A stretch of 64,000 bases of DNA from VXYL01 sp963666465 (GTDB lineage: Bacteria; Pseudomonadota; Gammaproteobacteria; Pseudomonadales; Azotimanducaceae): NCBI GenBank assembly GCA_963666465.1, contig OY762824.1:1860001-1924000 (forward strand), in the 5' to 3' direction. The notes under the pieces are model-generated. The model searched no databases, was not told the origin of the DNA, and saw only the letters and a program-made list of their open reading frames with translations. How positions within the stretch are numbered: position 1 is the first letter of the stretch; every line of letters begins with the position of its first letter. The translations under genes were made by a program, and so were the position numbers. Shown here piece by piece: positions 19,043 to 27,623 of the stretch.

Positions 19043-19612
19043 CTATGGTGCCCAGGGGTGGTCTGGGTAGTCGCCTACCTCCTTGGTGCAGTCCATCGAC
19101 AGGAAGTGGGATTGGGGGCGGTTGGCGCGTTTGCAGGTGATGCCCTGGGCCTCCATGCCGTAGCGTTTGACGTAGTAGGCCACCTGCTGCTGCACCACGT
19201 CGCGGTACTGGTCCGGGACGGCGTTTAGCGCTTTGCGGTACTGGCGGCGCACGGAGCGGTCGCCGGATTCGGCCGCCAGACCCAACAGCGCAACGCCCTT
19301 GGCTGGATGCTTCTCGACACCCTCGCCACGCATGTACATGAACGCCATGATCTGTTGCGCAATCTTGAGGCCGTTCGCCGCCGGCGATTCGAGCTCCCTG
19401 TAGGCGGCCTCGAAATCACCCACGCGGTAGAGGTCCATGCCGCGTTCCTCGGCGCGGAACAGCAGCCGGATCTCCTCGTACTGAGGATCCATGCCCTGCG
19501 TCCGGACGCTGTTGTCAAAGAACTCCGGCGTCGCCTCCTGTCCCGAGTCCGCGGCCAGCGCGCCGGTGCCCATGAGCGCTAGTCCCGTCGCCGCCATCCA
19601 TCGTCGAATCAT
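19043..19612 (-). CDS. Periplasmic Sel1/TPR-like small protein
   Basis: 189 residues with a signal peptide (MIRRWMAATGLALMGTGALA) and a single Sel1-like repeat (GDFEAAYRELESPAANGLKI, then AQQIMAFMYMRGEGVEKHPA). The ATG at 19612 has GGAGG six bases upstream. The C-terminal part has two cysteines (ITCKRAN; MDCTKEV) that could form a disulfide. Such proteins mediate protein-protein contacts; no specific role can be assigned. It is on the same strand as the TonB receptor upstream but separated by a terminator. Confidence 0.72.
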   Translation of the reverse strand: MIRRWMAATGLALMGTGALAADSGQEATPEFFDNSVRTQGMDPQYEEIRLLFRAEERGMDLYRVGDFEAAYRELESPAANGLKIAQQIMAFMYMRGEGVEKHPAKGVALLGLAAESGDRSVRRQYRKALNAVPDQYRDVVQQQVAYYVKRYGMEAQGITCKRANRPQSHFLSMDCTKEVGDYPDHPWAP

Positions 19613-19795
19613 GTTCCGCCTCCGAACAAGAACCTGTCTAGCGCGCCCGCCGGCGCGTCGGCAGTTGCCGCAGAACTGCTGGCTTTCTTCCTTCGCTTCC
19701 GCTCACCACTTCTCACCACTTCGGCTAACGGAAGTTAGTCCCACCGGCAACGCCGCGGCAACCGCCCGAGCGCGCATCGGCGACTGACGGCCACG

Positions 19796-19820
19796 AAAAA
19801 GGCCCGCCGAAGCGGGCCTT
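19796..19820 (-). terminator. Rho-independent terminator after the TonB receptor
   Basis: On the minus strand, AAGGCCCGC-TTCG-GCGGGCCTT is followed directly by a T-run (the plus strand shows AAAAA at 19796-19800). It lies about 160 bases beyond the receptor stop codon and before the Sel1-like gene, so it most likely ends the receptor transcript. Confidence 0.85.
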
Positions 19821-19825
19821 GACTT

Positions 19826-19915
19826 GCATGGAAGTACGCCCTCCGGCGACGGGGACATGCCCGAACTTCCCTGCGCGGCAGCGGTCGAGGAAGCTTCCCC
19901 GGCTGAAGGCTCCCA
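19826..19915 (-). repeat. Solo 90-bp repeat, inverted
   Basis: Reverse complement of the 90-bp family (head GGAGCCTTCAGCCGGGGAAG, tail CTTCCATGCAAG), closest to the copy at 18906, which also has TTCGGGCATGTCCCCGTCGC. It lies between the receptor stop codon and its terminator, so it would be transcribed in the 3' untranslated region. Confidence 0.8.
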
Positions 19916-19979
19916 AGCATTGCGCCAATGGAGCCCCGCCTAGTAGGCAGGAACTCCACTGCCCCTTGCCCCTCGCGCC

Positions 19980-22900
19980 CTACAGCGTGATGTTGAGCCG
20001 GGCGTACAGTTGCCGCATGTACGGGTTGTGGACGGTGGGCTCCCAGCCGTCGAACCGCGCAAACGGCGTCTCCTCGTCGAACAGGTTGATCGCGCCCACG
20101 GAAGCCGTGTAGCGATCGCCCGCGCCGAAGGTGTAGGAATACTGCACGTCGATCTCGGTGTGCGCCGCGACCTTGGTCATGCCGCCCCACCAGTCGTCGT
20201 CCATGCCGGCGATGTGGCGGAACGCCACGTTGCCGGCCTGGGCGCCGTTCTGCCAGTTGACGAAGAGGTTGGAACGCACCTGGGGCACCGCGCTCGCGGG
20301 GTTGCGCTTGTTGCGCGCACCAGCGCCATCGACGATGTCACCACCGTCGGAGACCTGAATCTCGAACAAGTGGATGTAGCTGGTTTCGCTGCGCAGCGAG
20401 AAGGCGTTGTCGCCGACGGTAAAGGAGTATTGCGCACCGATGTCGGCGCCCGACACTTCCGTCTGGCCGGAGTTGAAGAAGCCGGTCTCGACGATCAGCA
20501 CGTTGCCGACGTTGTTCGGGCAGGCGCTGGCGCCCACGTTCTGCAACAGTGGATTCTGGATCGCGTTGGTCGGGTCACGCTGCACCTGCGGGCCGCAAGG
20601 GTCTTCGCGCACGACCTGGTTGGCGTTCTCTGCCCGCACCTGATTCTCGAAGGTGAGGGAGAACCAGTCCACGTCGAGCTGGAAGCTGTGGTCGCCATTG
20701 CCCCAGGGCACTTCCGGCGTCAACGAGAAGCCGAAGTTGTAGTTGGCGGATTCCTCCGACTCGAGACCCGGGTTCTTCGACACGAGAATCGTGCGGAAGG
20801 TGCCGGTGCCGGTGTTGAATTCAGCCGGATCCAAGGGATCGGCGATCTCCGTCACATAGGCGTCGGTGTCGTTGCCCACCACCTGACCGAGCGACGGCGC
20901 CCGGAACGAGGTGCCGTAGGATGCCCGCAGCGACAGCCAGTCCGACATGGCATAGCGCACGCCCACCTTGGGATCGGTGCTGGCGAGGCCAGGGGTGTAG
21001 GCCTCGCGGCGGACCGCCACCTGCACTTCCACCTGATCGAGCACCGGCAGCCAGAGCTCGCCGAACATGGCCTCTACCTGACGGCTGCCGCGACCGCCGA
21101 TGGACGGGTCGAGGAAGCCCTGCCAGAAGCCCTGGCGGAAGTTGGTGATGAACACGCCCCGAGAGTGGCGGCGGTTCTGCAGGCCAAGAGCGAGGCCAGC
21201 GGCGCCGCCCGGCAGGTCGAACAGGTCGCCGGTGATGACGCCTTCGAGGATCATCAGCGAGCGGTTGGAGTGCGACTTCGATTCCGTCTGGATGCTGTAG
21301 TTCAGCACCGACATCGTCTCCTCGGGGCTCGCGAGCACCAGATTGCCGTTCGCGTCCACGGAACCCACGGCGCCGTAGCCGGAGTTCGGGTCGAATGTGC
21401 TGCGATAGATGTTGGCGCCGAACGGGCTGAAATAGTAGCAGTTGCCAACGCCGGCCTGTTCGCTCGGATGCGGGCCGTCGAAGCGGACGTTGCAGTTCGG
21501 GCCGCCGAAGCCGTCCAGGGCGTACTGCACCATCCGCAGGTCACTGTCGGGCGCTTCGCCGTCGGTGTGGTGGTGCGAGTACTGCGCCGAGAGGCTGTAG
21601 CTCCAGCTCTCCGCCCAGCTGCCGCCGAGGAATTCGGCGAAGTCGCCAGCGAGGGTGACCGAATAGCGCTCGGCAATGCCTTCGCCGCTGACGCGCACCG
21701 GCGGATAGGCGTTGCCCATGGGGCGACCGGTCCAGATGGCATCGACGTTGAACGGGTTGAAGGGGCTGTCCGCTGGCACCACGGGCTTGCCCTGGGTCAT
21801 CGGGAAGGTGGCGATGAACTCGGTCCAGGAGTTGCGGCGCTGGCCGCTGTATTCGAGCGTCAGGTCTGCCGTGTCGGAGAGGGTGATCTCCCACAGCGAG
21901 TACATCAGCGCCGTGTTCTCCTGCGGCGCGATGGAGTTGCTCGGCTGGTAGGTGAAGCGGCAGGTGCCGAGCGGGAATTCGTCGCCCGTGAACTGGCCGC
22001 CACCGGGAATGGTGACGTTGGATTCGCCGTTGGCGCCGCGACCGCCGGGGAAGTCCGGCACGATGCCGGGGCGGCAGTACGGGTCGGCCACTCGGAAGCT
22101 GGTCGGCGGCGCGTCCATGGCGGCGAAGCCGTCCCAGATGGAGGAATAGTTCACCGGGCCGTGGAAGCCGTTGTCGATGATGAGGTCGCCGCCGCCGTCG
22201 GCCCGGGGACGCCAGGCCGGGTTGACCGCGCCGAGGTCGGCGTCGAACACCCGCAGGTTGTAGCTGCCTGGCGTGCCGTTGCCGGAGGTGTTGTTGATGA
22301 GCGTGAACGGGCGTTCGCGCTGCAGCAGGTGGTCGGTGTGCTCGAAGCTCACCGCGAACATGCCGCGGATGAAGTCGTTGCCGGTGCCGACGATGAACTG
22401 CGATTCCCACTGGCCGGAGCCGTCGATGGCCTTGCTGCCGACCCGCGCCTCGAAGCCCTCGAAGTTGCGGCGGGGGATGATGTTCACCACGCCAGCCACC
22501 GCGTCGGAGCCGTACAGCGCCGCGCCGCCGTCGAGCAGGGTCTCGATGCGGTCGATGGCGATCACCGGCATCAGCGCCTTGATGTTAGTCATGTCGGCGC
22601 CGTGACGGCCGGTTCGCGTCGAGGCGACGCGCTTACCGTTCTGCAGCACGAGGGTCGAGGACGAGCCGAGGGCGCGAATCTCGATGCCTCTCGCGGTGCC
22701 GCAGCAGCCGCTGTTGAGGCCGGAGCGACCCCAGGAACTGGTGTTGAAGGTGAAGGTCTCGGCGACGTCTTCGAGGTCCGTCCAGCCGCTCGCCTCGATG
22801 TCTTCGAGGCCCACGGTGTCGAGCGGCGACGAAAGATCTGCCTGATTCTTGCGCTTGATGTAGCTGCCGGTGACGACAACCTCTTCGACATCCTCCCCGA

Positions 22901-23012
22901 CGGCAATCTCGTTGCCCTCTTCCTGCGCCTGTGCCCAGCCCTGGGCCAGCACGAAGCAGGCAACGAAGAGGAAACGCGGCAACAGCGGTCCCTCGGCTGT
23001 AAGCCCTTTCAT
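19980..23012 (-). CDS. TonB-dependent outer-membrane receptor
   Basis: 1,010 residues: signal peptide (LPRFLFVACFVLAQGWAQAQ), a TonB-box/plug start (VEEVVVTGSYIKRKN), plug domain motifs (IEIRALGSSSTLVLQNGKRV; LLDGGAALYGSDAVAGVVNI), then a long 22-strand-type barrel with receptor motifs such as SLRASYGTSFRAPSL and a C-terminal VGAINLFDEETPFARFDGWE. It belongs to the large receptor type with a GSxIxR plug motif common in xanthomonads and sphingomonads. The ligand is unknown; no partner transporter is adjacent. The ATG at 23012 directly precedes the signal peptide. Confidence 0.92.
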   Translation of the reverse strand: MKGLTAEGPLLPRFLFVACFVLAQGWAQAQEEGNEIAVGEDVEEVVVTGSYIKRKNQADLSSPLDTVGLEDIEASGWTDLEDVAETFTFNTSSWGRSGLNSGCCGTARGIEIRALGSSSTLVLQNGKRVASTRTGRHGADMTNIKALMPVIAIDRIETLLDGGAALYGSDAVAGVVNIIPRRNFEGFEARVGSKAIDGSGQWESQFIVGTGNDFIRGMFAVSFEHTDHLLQRERPFTLINNTSGNGTPGSYNLRVFDADLGAVNPAWRPRADGGGDLIIDNGFHGPVNYSSIWDGFAAMDAPPTSFRVADPYCRPGIVPDFPGGRGANGESNVTIPGGGQFTGDEFPLGTCRFTYQPSNSIAPQENTALMYSLWEITLSDTADLTLEYSGQRRNSWTEFIATFPMTQGKPVVPADSPFNPFNVDAIWTGRPMGNAYPPVRVSGEGIAERYSVTLAGDFAEFLGGSWAESWSYSLSAQYSHHHTDGEAPDSDLRMVQYALDGFGGPNCNVRFDGPHPSEQAGVGNCYYFSPFGANIYRSTFDPNSGYGAVGSVDANGNLVLASPEETMSVLNYSIQTESKSHSNRSLMILEGVITGDLFDLPGGAAGLALGLQNRRHSRGVFITNFRQGFWQGFLDPSIGGRGSRQVEAMFGELWLPVLDQVEVQVAVRREAYTPGLASTDPKVGVRYAMSDWLSLRASYGTSFRAPSLGQVVGNDTDAYVTEIADPLDPAEFNTGTGTFRTILVSKNPGLESEESANYNFGFSLTPEVPWGNGDHSFQLDVDWFSLTFENQVRAENANQVVREDPCGPQVQRDPTNAIQNPLLQNVGASACPNNVGNVLIVETGFFNSGQTEVSGADIGAQYSFTVGDNAFSLRSETSYIHLFEIQVSDGGDIVDGAGARNKRNPASAVPQVRSNLFVNWQNGAQAGNVAFRHIAGMDDDWWGGMTKVAAHTEIDVQYSYTFGAGDRYTASVGAINLFDEETPFARFDGWEPTVHNPYMRQLYARLNITL

Positions 23013-23195
23013 TGGTCTTTGCAAGGTTCTCTCCCTGATTCCGAACGGAAAATCGAACGCGTCCGGCGCAGTCAGTCGAACGTGACCGGGCCGTGGCGGC
23101 AACAGGACGAAAACGGAGTGCCGTGCCACGCCTCGTTGCCGTCAGGGCGTACCTTATGCAGCCGATTGCGAATGTCAATGGCGGACATCAGCGGT

Positions 23196-23327
23196 CAGCA
23201 ATTCTCATTTTGGCGTCTGGCTTCGCTGTCAGGCGCATTGCACCCCCGGTTTCGGACTCAATTCGGGTCAAATCAACCCGCAGACCGGTGCTGTTGAGTG
23301 GACTGAAGGCCAAAATGAGAATTGCTG
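23196..23327. mobile_element. MITE-A copy 2 (132 bp)
   Basis: Perfect termini CAGCAATTCTCATTTTGG and its complement, flanked by ATCAGCGGT at 23187-23195 and 23328-23336. It lies 184 bases upstream of the TonB receptor start, so it may sit in that gene's promoter region. Confidence 0.95.
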
Positions 23328-23451
23328 ATCAGCGGTCGCAAGTCGTTGTGTCGGCCGGCGGCACGGCCTTCTCGGCAGTCCTTCGAGGAGGGCGAGCATC
23401 TTGCCCTCCATCTTGCCAATCGGCGCGCAAGAGTTGGGGACATCGTGCCAG

Positions 23452-23530
23452 GAGCCTTCAGCCGGGGAAGCATCCCCGACCGCTGACGCGCAAGGAAGTG
23501 CCGGCAATTCCCCCATCGCTGCAGGGCTAT
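23452..23530 (+). repeat. Solo 90-bp repeat, right end lost
   Basis: Starts GGAGCCTTCAGCCGGGGAAG and stays close to the tandem units up to CAATTCCCCCATCGCTG, then diverges. A GGAGGGCGAGCATCTTGCCC-type hairpin is just upstream. Together with MITE-A copy 2 these explain the 23013-23614 gap. Confidence 0.8.
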
Positions 23531-23614
23531 TGCACGCTAGGCGCAACCGGCTGATCGAGGCGAGGTAGCGAGAAGCGCTGGCTTTTGGGTTCGCCATGCT
23601 GTACAAACGCGTGC

Positions 23615-25402
23615 ATGGCGGCATCTTTCGACAGACGGGACGTGGTGGTCGGGGAGGTCGAGGTGCGACCGACGCGGCCGGACGAGCGCCGACGCTGGGA
23701 CGCGCTCGTGGACCAGCACCACTGCCTGGGGTTCCGGCAGTTCGCGGGCCGCGGTCTGCGCCACGTCGCGGTGTGGCGCGGCCACTGGCTGGCGCTTCTC
23801 GGCTGGCAGTCGGGGGCGTTCAAGTGCGCGCCGCGGGACCGCTGGCTGGGCTGGCGCCGGTCGGTGCAGTTCCGCCGCCTGCACCTGATCGGCAACAACA
23901 CGCGGTTCCTGGTGCTGCCGGAGGCGTCGGGGATCGCGAACCTGGCGTCGCGTGCGCTGTCGCGCAGCCTGCGGCGGCTGAGCGCGGACTGGGAGGCGGC
24001 GCGCGGCCATCCGCTGGAGCTCGCGGAGACGTTCGTGGACCCGTCGCGGTTCCGGGGCACGTGCTACGCGGCGTCGAACTGGACGCGGGTGGGGCTCACC
24101 AAGGGCTTCGCGCGGCACAACGGGTCGTACACGGACCCGCACGGTTCGTCCAAGGAAATGCATGTGCGGCCGCTGCGGGCGGACGCGCGCGCACGGCTCG
24201 CCGACCCGGCGGACCGCGCGGAGTGGGCGTGCCGGGCGGTGCCGGTGCGCCACGCGCCGGCGGAGCTGCGCGCGCTGCGCGACGTGTTCGCGGGGCTGCC
24301 GGACAGCCGTCGCGGCCAGGGCCGCAAGCACCGCCTGGAGACGGTGCTGTCCATCTGCGCGCTCGCGAAGCTGGCGGGGCTGTCGGGGCCGGTGGCGGCG
24401 GCGCAGTTCGCGGCCGGCCTGGACGCGCGGGAGTTGCGCGCGCTGGGCGCGTGGCGCAGCGCCGCGGGCGCGTGGCGGGCGCCGTCGGCGGCGACCATCT
24501 GCCGGGTGATGGCGAACACCAACCCGGACGCCCTGGAGGGGGCGCTGCGCGCATGGGCCGCGCCGCGGCTCGCCGAGGACGCGGACCTGCCGCCGCTGGC
24601 GGCGGACGGCAAGCGCCTGCGCGGCGCCAACCGGCGCACGGGCGACGATGTCTACTTCGAGACGGTGACGAGACGGTGACGCTGGTCACCCACGCCGGTC
24701 GGCCGCTCGCGAGCCGCTGCTGCCGCGACGAGGGCGGCGAGACCGCGGCGCTGCGCGCGCTGCTGGAGGATGTCGACCTCGCCGGCTGCGTGCTCACCCT
24801 CGACGCCCTGCACGCGACCCGCGACACCGCGCGCAGCATCGTCGAGACCCACGGCGCGGACTGCGTGCTGTCGGTCAAGGCCAACTGTCCCGACACCTGC
24901 GCCCAGCTCGCGGCCATCGACTGGGACGGCGGCGACGCGCGCCGCCACGCCGACGAGCCCGCGAAGGCGCACGGGCGCATCGAGGCGCGCCGCATCGCCG
25001 CGCGTGACCTGCTCGCCGAACACGCTCGGACCCTTCCCCGGCGCGCGCCAGGCGTTCCGCGTCGTGCGCGGGCGCACCGACGCCAAGACCGGCGCGGCCT
25101 CCCGCGAAACCGCCTGCGGCATCACCACAGTGCCCGCCGAACGCGCCGACCCCGAGCGCCTCCTGGCCTGGAACCGCGGCCACTGGCAGGTCGAGAACGG
25201 CAACCACTTCCGCCGCGACGCCAGCATGGGCGAGGACGCCGCCCGCTTCCGCGCCCGCCACGCCCCCGCCAACCACGCCACCCTGAACAACATCGTGCTC
25301 GCCGTCGTCTTCCACAACGGCTTCCGCTGCCTGCCCGAAGCCAACCGCCACTGCATGATGCACCGCGACGACGTCTTCGACGCCATCCTCGCGCCACGCT
25401 GA
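23615..25402 (+). pseudogene. DUF4338 (DruA-like)-ISAs1 transposase fusion, two frameshifts
   Basis: The first 200 residues are a DUF4338 domain, the family of Druantia protein DruA (WDALVDQHHCLGFRQFAGRG, RLHLIGNNTRFLVLP, SNWTRVGLTKGFARH). It continues into an ISAs1/H-repeat transposase (LPDSRRGQGRKHRLETVLSI, PPLAADGKRLRGAN, LTLDALHATRDTARSIVE, NRGHWQVENGNHFRRDASMG). The frame breaks at about 24660, where GAGACGGTGAC is tandemly duplicated (11 bp), and again near 25030, where one extra G follows GAACAC. Read across both breaks it is complete, so decay is recent. Element ends were not located. Confidence 0.85.
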
Positions 25403-25641
25403 CCGCCCGGCGCATTCCCGGACATCCCGACCCGGTCCTCCGCCATCCGCCCCTGCAACGCGGCGCCCGACCGGCGCGCCCTGCCGCCGTGTCCAGTCCA
25501 AACGCCCGGGTTCCGCGCCGCCGGACACCACCGGTCGGCGCCCCGCAGCGTCTTCTCGACAGCATCCTCCAAGTCACCTCGTGGCCGACCCTCTCCGACG
25601 CGTCCCGACCGCTAGGGTGCAATGACCCTGCCCATCGCTGG

Positions 25642-25773
25642 CAGCAATTCTCATTTTGGCGTCTGGCTTCGCTGTCAGGCGCATTGCACCCCCGGTTTCG
25701 GACTCAATTCGGGTCAAATCAACCCGCAGACCGGTGCTGTTGAGTGGACTGAAGGCCAAAATGAGAATTGCTG
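25642..25773. mobile_element. MITE-A copy 3 (132 bp)
   Basis: Nearly identical to copy 2, flanked by CATCGCTGG at 25633-25641 and 25774-25782. The sequence to its right (GGGGGCGTACTTCCATGCAA) is the tail of a 90-bp repeat, so the MITE landed in or next to one. Its right end supplies an ATG in frame with the next gene. Confidence 0.95.
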
Positions 25774-25835
25774 CATCGCTGGGGGCGTACTTCCATGCAA
25801 GCGCTTCCCCGACGTATGCTTGCCGTGCCGTTGTC

Positions 25836-27602
25836 GTGGAGGTTCGAGCCATCTCCGTTCAGGATCGCCTGGCTGAACTGGGTCTCGAACTGCCCCCGGC
25901 GATGCGCATTCCGGGGCAGAAGTTTGAGACGGTGCGGGTGTCCGGCAACCGCATCACCATCGCCGGCCACCTGCCGTTCGGTGAGGACGGCAGGTTGGCG
26001 GGGCCGCTCGGAAAAGTGGGCGCCGAGGTGAACTCCGACGAGGCCTATCGGGCGGCGCGGCAGGTGGCGCTTGGGATGTTGGCGAGTCTTGAGGCTGCTG
26101 GCGTGGAGCTGGATCGGGTGGAGTGGCGCAAGGCGTTCGGGATGGTCAATGCGGCACCGGGCTTCAATGCCTTGCCGGGCGTCATCAACGGCTTCTCCGA
26201 TCTCCTGCTCGAGGTCTTCGGCGAGCGGGGCCGGCACTCGCGTTCCGCCATCGGCTTGGCAGAACTGCCCTTCGGGGCGCCGGTGGAAGTGGAGGCGGAG
26301 GCGATCCTGCTGCCGGCCGAGGCAGCGCCGGCGCCGCCCACCCGCGATCCTGGGCACGCCAGCAACGATGTCGCGCCAGCTCCCGCCGATCAAGGCGAGC
26401 CAAGGCGCGACCCAGGATTGCGCCTGACCGACTACGCCGGCATCAGCCCGCTGTCCATTCCCGCCGAGGCGCTGGTTCGCTCCATCGAATCTCTCTCCAA
26501 CCTCTTCTGGATTTCGCTCGCCGGCACCGTGGTGACCGTCTTCCTCGCCGCCCTCGTGAATCTGGTCGGCGCTGGCGAAGGGGCGTTGCCTGTCGGCGAG
26601 TTCGACATCCCGCTCTCGGTGTTGCCCATCGCCTGCCTCGCATTCGCCATGTTCATGTTCTGGCTCACTGCCAGCCGGCTGAACATGCTCGATGCGGCGC
26701 TCGCCGACGACGACCTCACCGCGGCAATGGCACGCGACATCTTTCGCCTCGATCCGCCAGTGTTCGATGTCTTCTCGCCGAACAACCTGCGCTATTTCGC
26801 GCCGCTGTCCGGCTTCTCGGTGCTGCTGTGGAACTGGAGCATGTTCCTCGGCAGCAGCATTGGCCTGATCTTCACCGCCACGCTCCTCCAAGGCGCCGCC
26901 GCATCGGTGCAGACCTGGCCAACGTTCGTCACCTATGCCACCGTGACGCTCGCCATCATGGGCTACGGCGCGATGCGGGTGCTGCCACCGCTCAAGCAGA
27001 TTCACGAGCGCCTGCATGGCCGGCGGCTGCGCGTCGGTCTCGCGCGCATGGTGGCGGCGGCCCTCGTCGCCTTTGCTGGCGTACTCGCCTCCAACACCGG
27101 TTTGCTCGACACGCTGGCGCGCGAGGAGTGGCAGCCAGTGGGCCCCGTGCGCGCCAACGCCATCGACAGCGAAACCCTCCTCCTCGAAGGCGGCGAAGTC
27201 GTCGCACTGGTCGGCATCGAGGCTTTGCGCCCCGACCAGACCTGCCTGGACGCCGACGGCATCGTCTATCCGTGCGGCCGCGAGGCCACCATCTACCTGC
27301 AATCGCTGGTGCGCGACGATCCTGTGTTCTGCTTTGTCACCTACCCCAACCTGGGCGTCTGCGCCGTGATCGAGGAAGGCATGGCGACCTCCCGGGGCCC
27401 GACAGGTCTGTTCACGGAAGGTCTTGCGGAGAGGAATCTCGCTGTGCGAATGGTGGCCGCCGGCTATGCACTCGGCGAAGGCGATGCCACCTGGCTGCTC
27501 ATCGAGGCGCAGAACGAAGCGCAACGGCAGCGCCGGGGGGCGTGGCGTGGCGCGTTCGAACCACCCGGACACGCGCGCGCGCCGCTTCGGACGACGCCCT
27601 GA
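25836..27602 (+). CDS. RidA-like / membrane / SNase-like three-part fusion protein
   Basis: About 588 residues. N-terminal 150: RidA-family fold (SVQDRLAELGLELPPAMRIP, ITIAGHLPFGEDGRL, VINGFSDLLLEVFGERGRHS, RSAIGLAELPFGAPVEVEAE). Middle: four or five hydrophobic helices (for example FWISLAGTVVTVFLAALVNL, LSVLPIACLAFAMFMFWLTA, MVAAALVAFAGVLASNTGLL). C-terminal 150: staphylococcal-nuclease-like (VRANAIDSETLLLEGGEVVA, LVGIEALRPDQTCLDADG, YPCGREATIYLQSLV, EAQNEAQRQRRGAWRGAF). The nuclease catalytic Arg/Glu positions are not clearly preserved. The GTG at 25836 was chosen at the onset of RidA similarity; an upstream in-frame ATG inside MITE-A copy 3 is an alternative. Confidence 0.7.
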   Translation: MEVRAISVQDRLAELGLELPPAMRIPGQKFETVRVSGNRITIAGHLPFGEDGRLAGPLGKVGAEVNSDEAYRAARQVALGMLASLEAAGVELDRVEWRKAFGMVNAAPGFNALPGVINGFSDLLLEVFGERGRHSRSAIGLAELPFGAPVEVEAEAILLPAEAAPAPPTRDPGHASNDVAPAPADQGEPRRDPGLRLTDYAGISPLSIPAEALVRSIESLSNLFWISLAGTVVTVFLAALVNLVGAGEGALPVGEFDIPLSVLPIACLAFAMFMFWLTASRLNMLDAALADDDLTAAMARDIFRLDPPVFDVFSPNNLRYFAPLSGFSVLLWNWSMFLGSSIGLIFTATLLQGAAASVQTWPTFVTYATVTLAIMGYGAMRVLPPLKQIHERLHGRRLRVGLARMVAAALVAFAGVLASNTGLLDTLAREEWQPVGPVRANAIDSETLLLEGGEVVALVGIEALRPDQTCLDADGIVYPCGREATIYLQSLVRDDPVFCFVTYPNLGVCAVIEEGMATSRGPTGLFTEGLAERNLAVRMVAAGYALGEGDATWLLIEAQNEAQRQRRGAWRGAFEPPGHARAPLRTTP

Positions 27603-27623
27603 TCCCCTGCTGACCAAAGGAAG

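Noticed and set aside
20010..23297. A 1,095-codon open frame on the plus strand opposite the TonB receptor
   Set aside because: It is the antisense shadow of a GC-rich gene: it is rich in Arg, Ala, Val and His with no domain, while the minus strand has clear receptor motifs.
25843..25860. GGTTCGAGCC as a tRNA T-loop
   Set aside because: No acceptor stem, anticodon arm or CCA surrounds it; it lies in the 5' part of the RidA-like reading frame.
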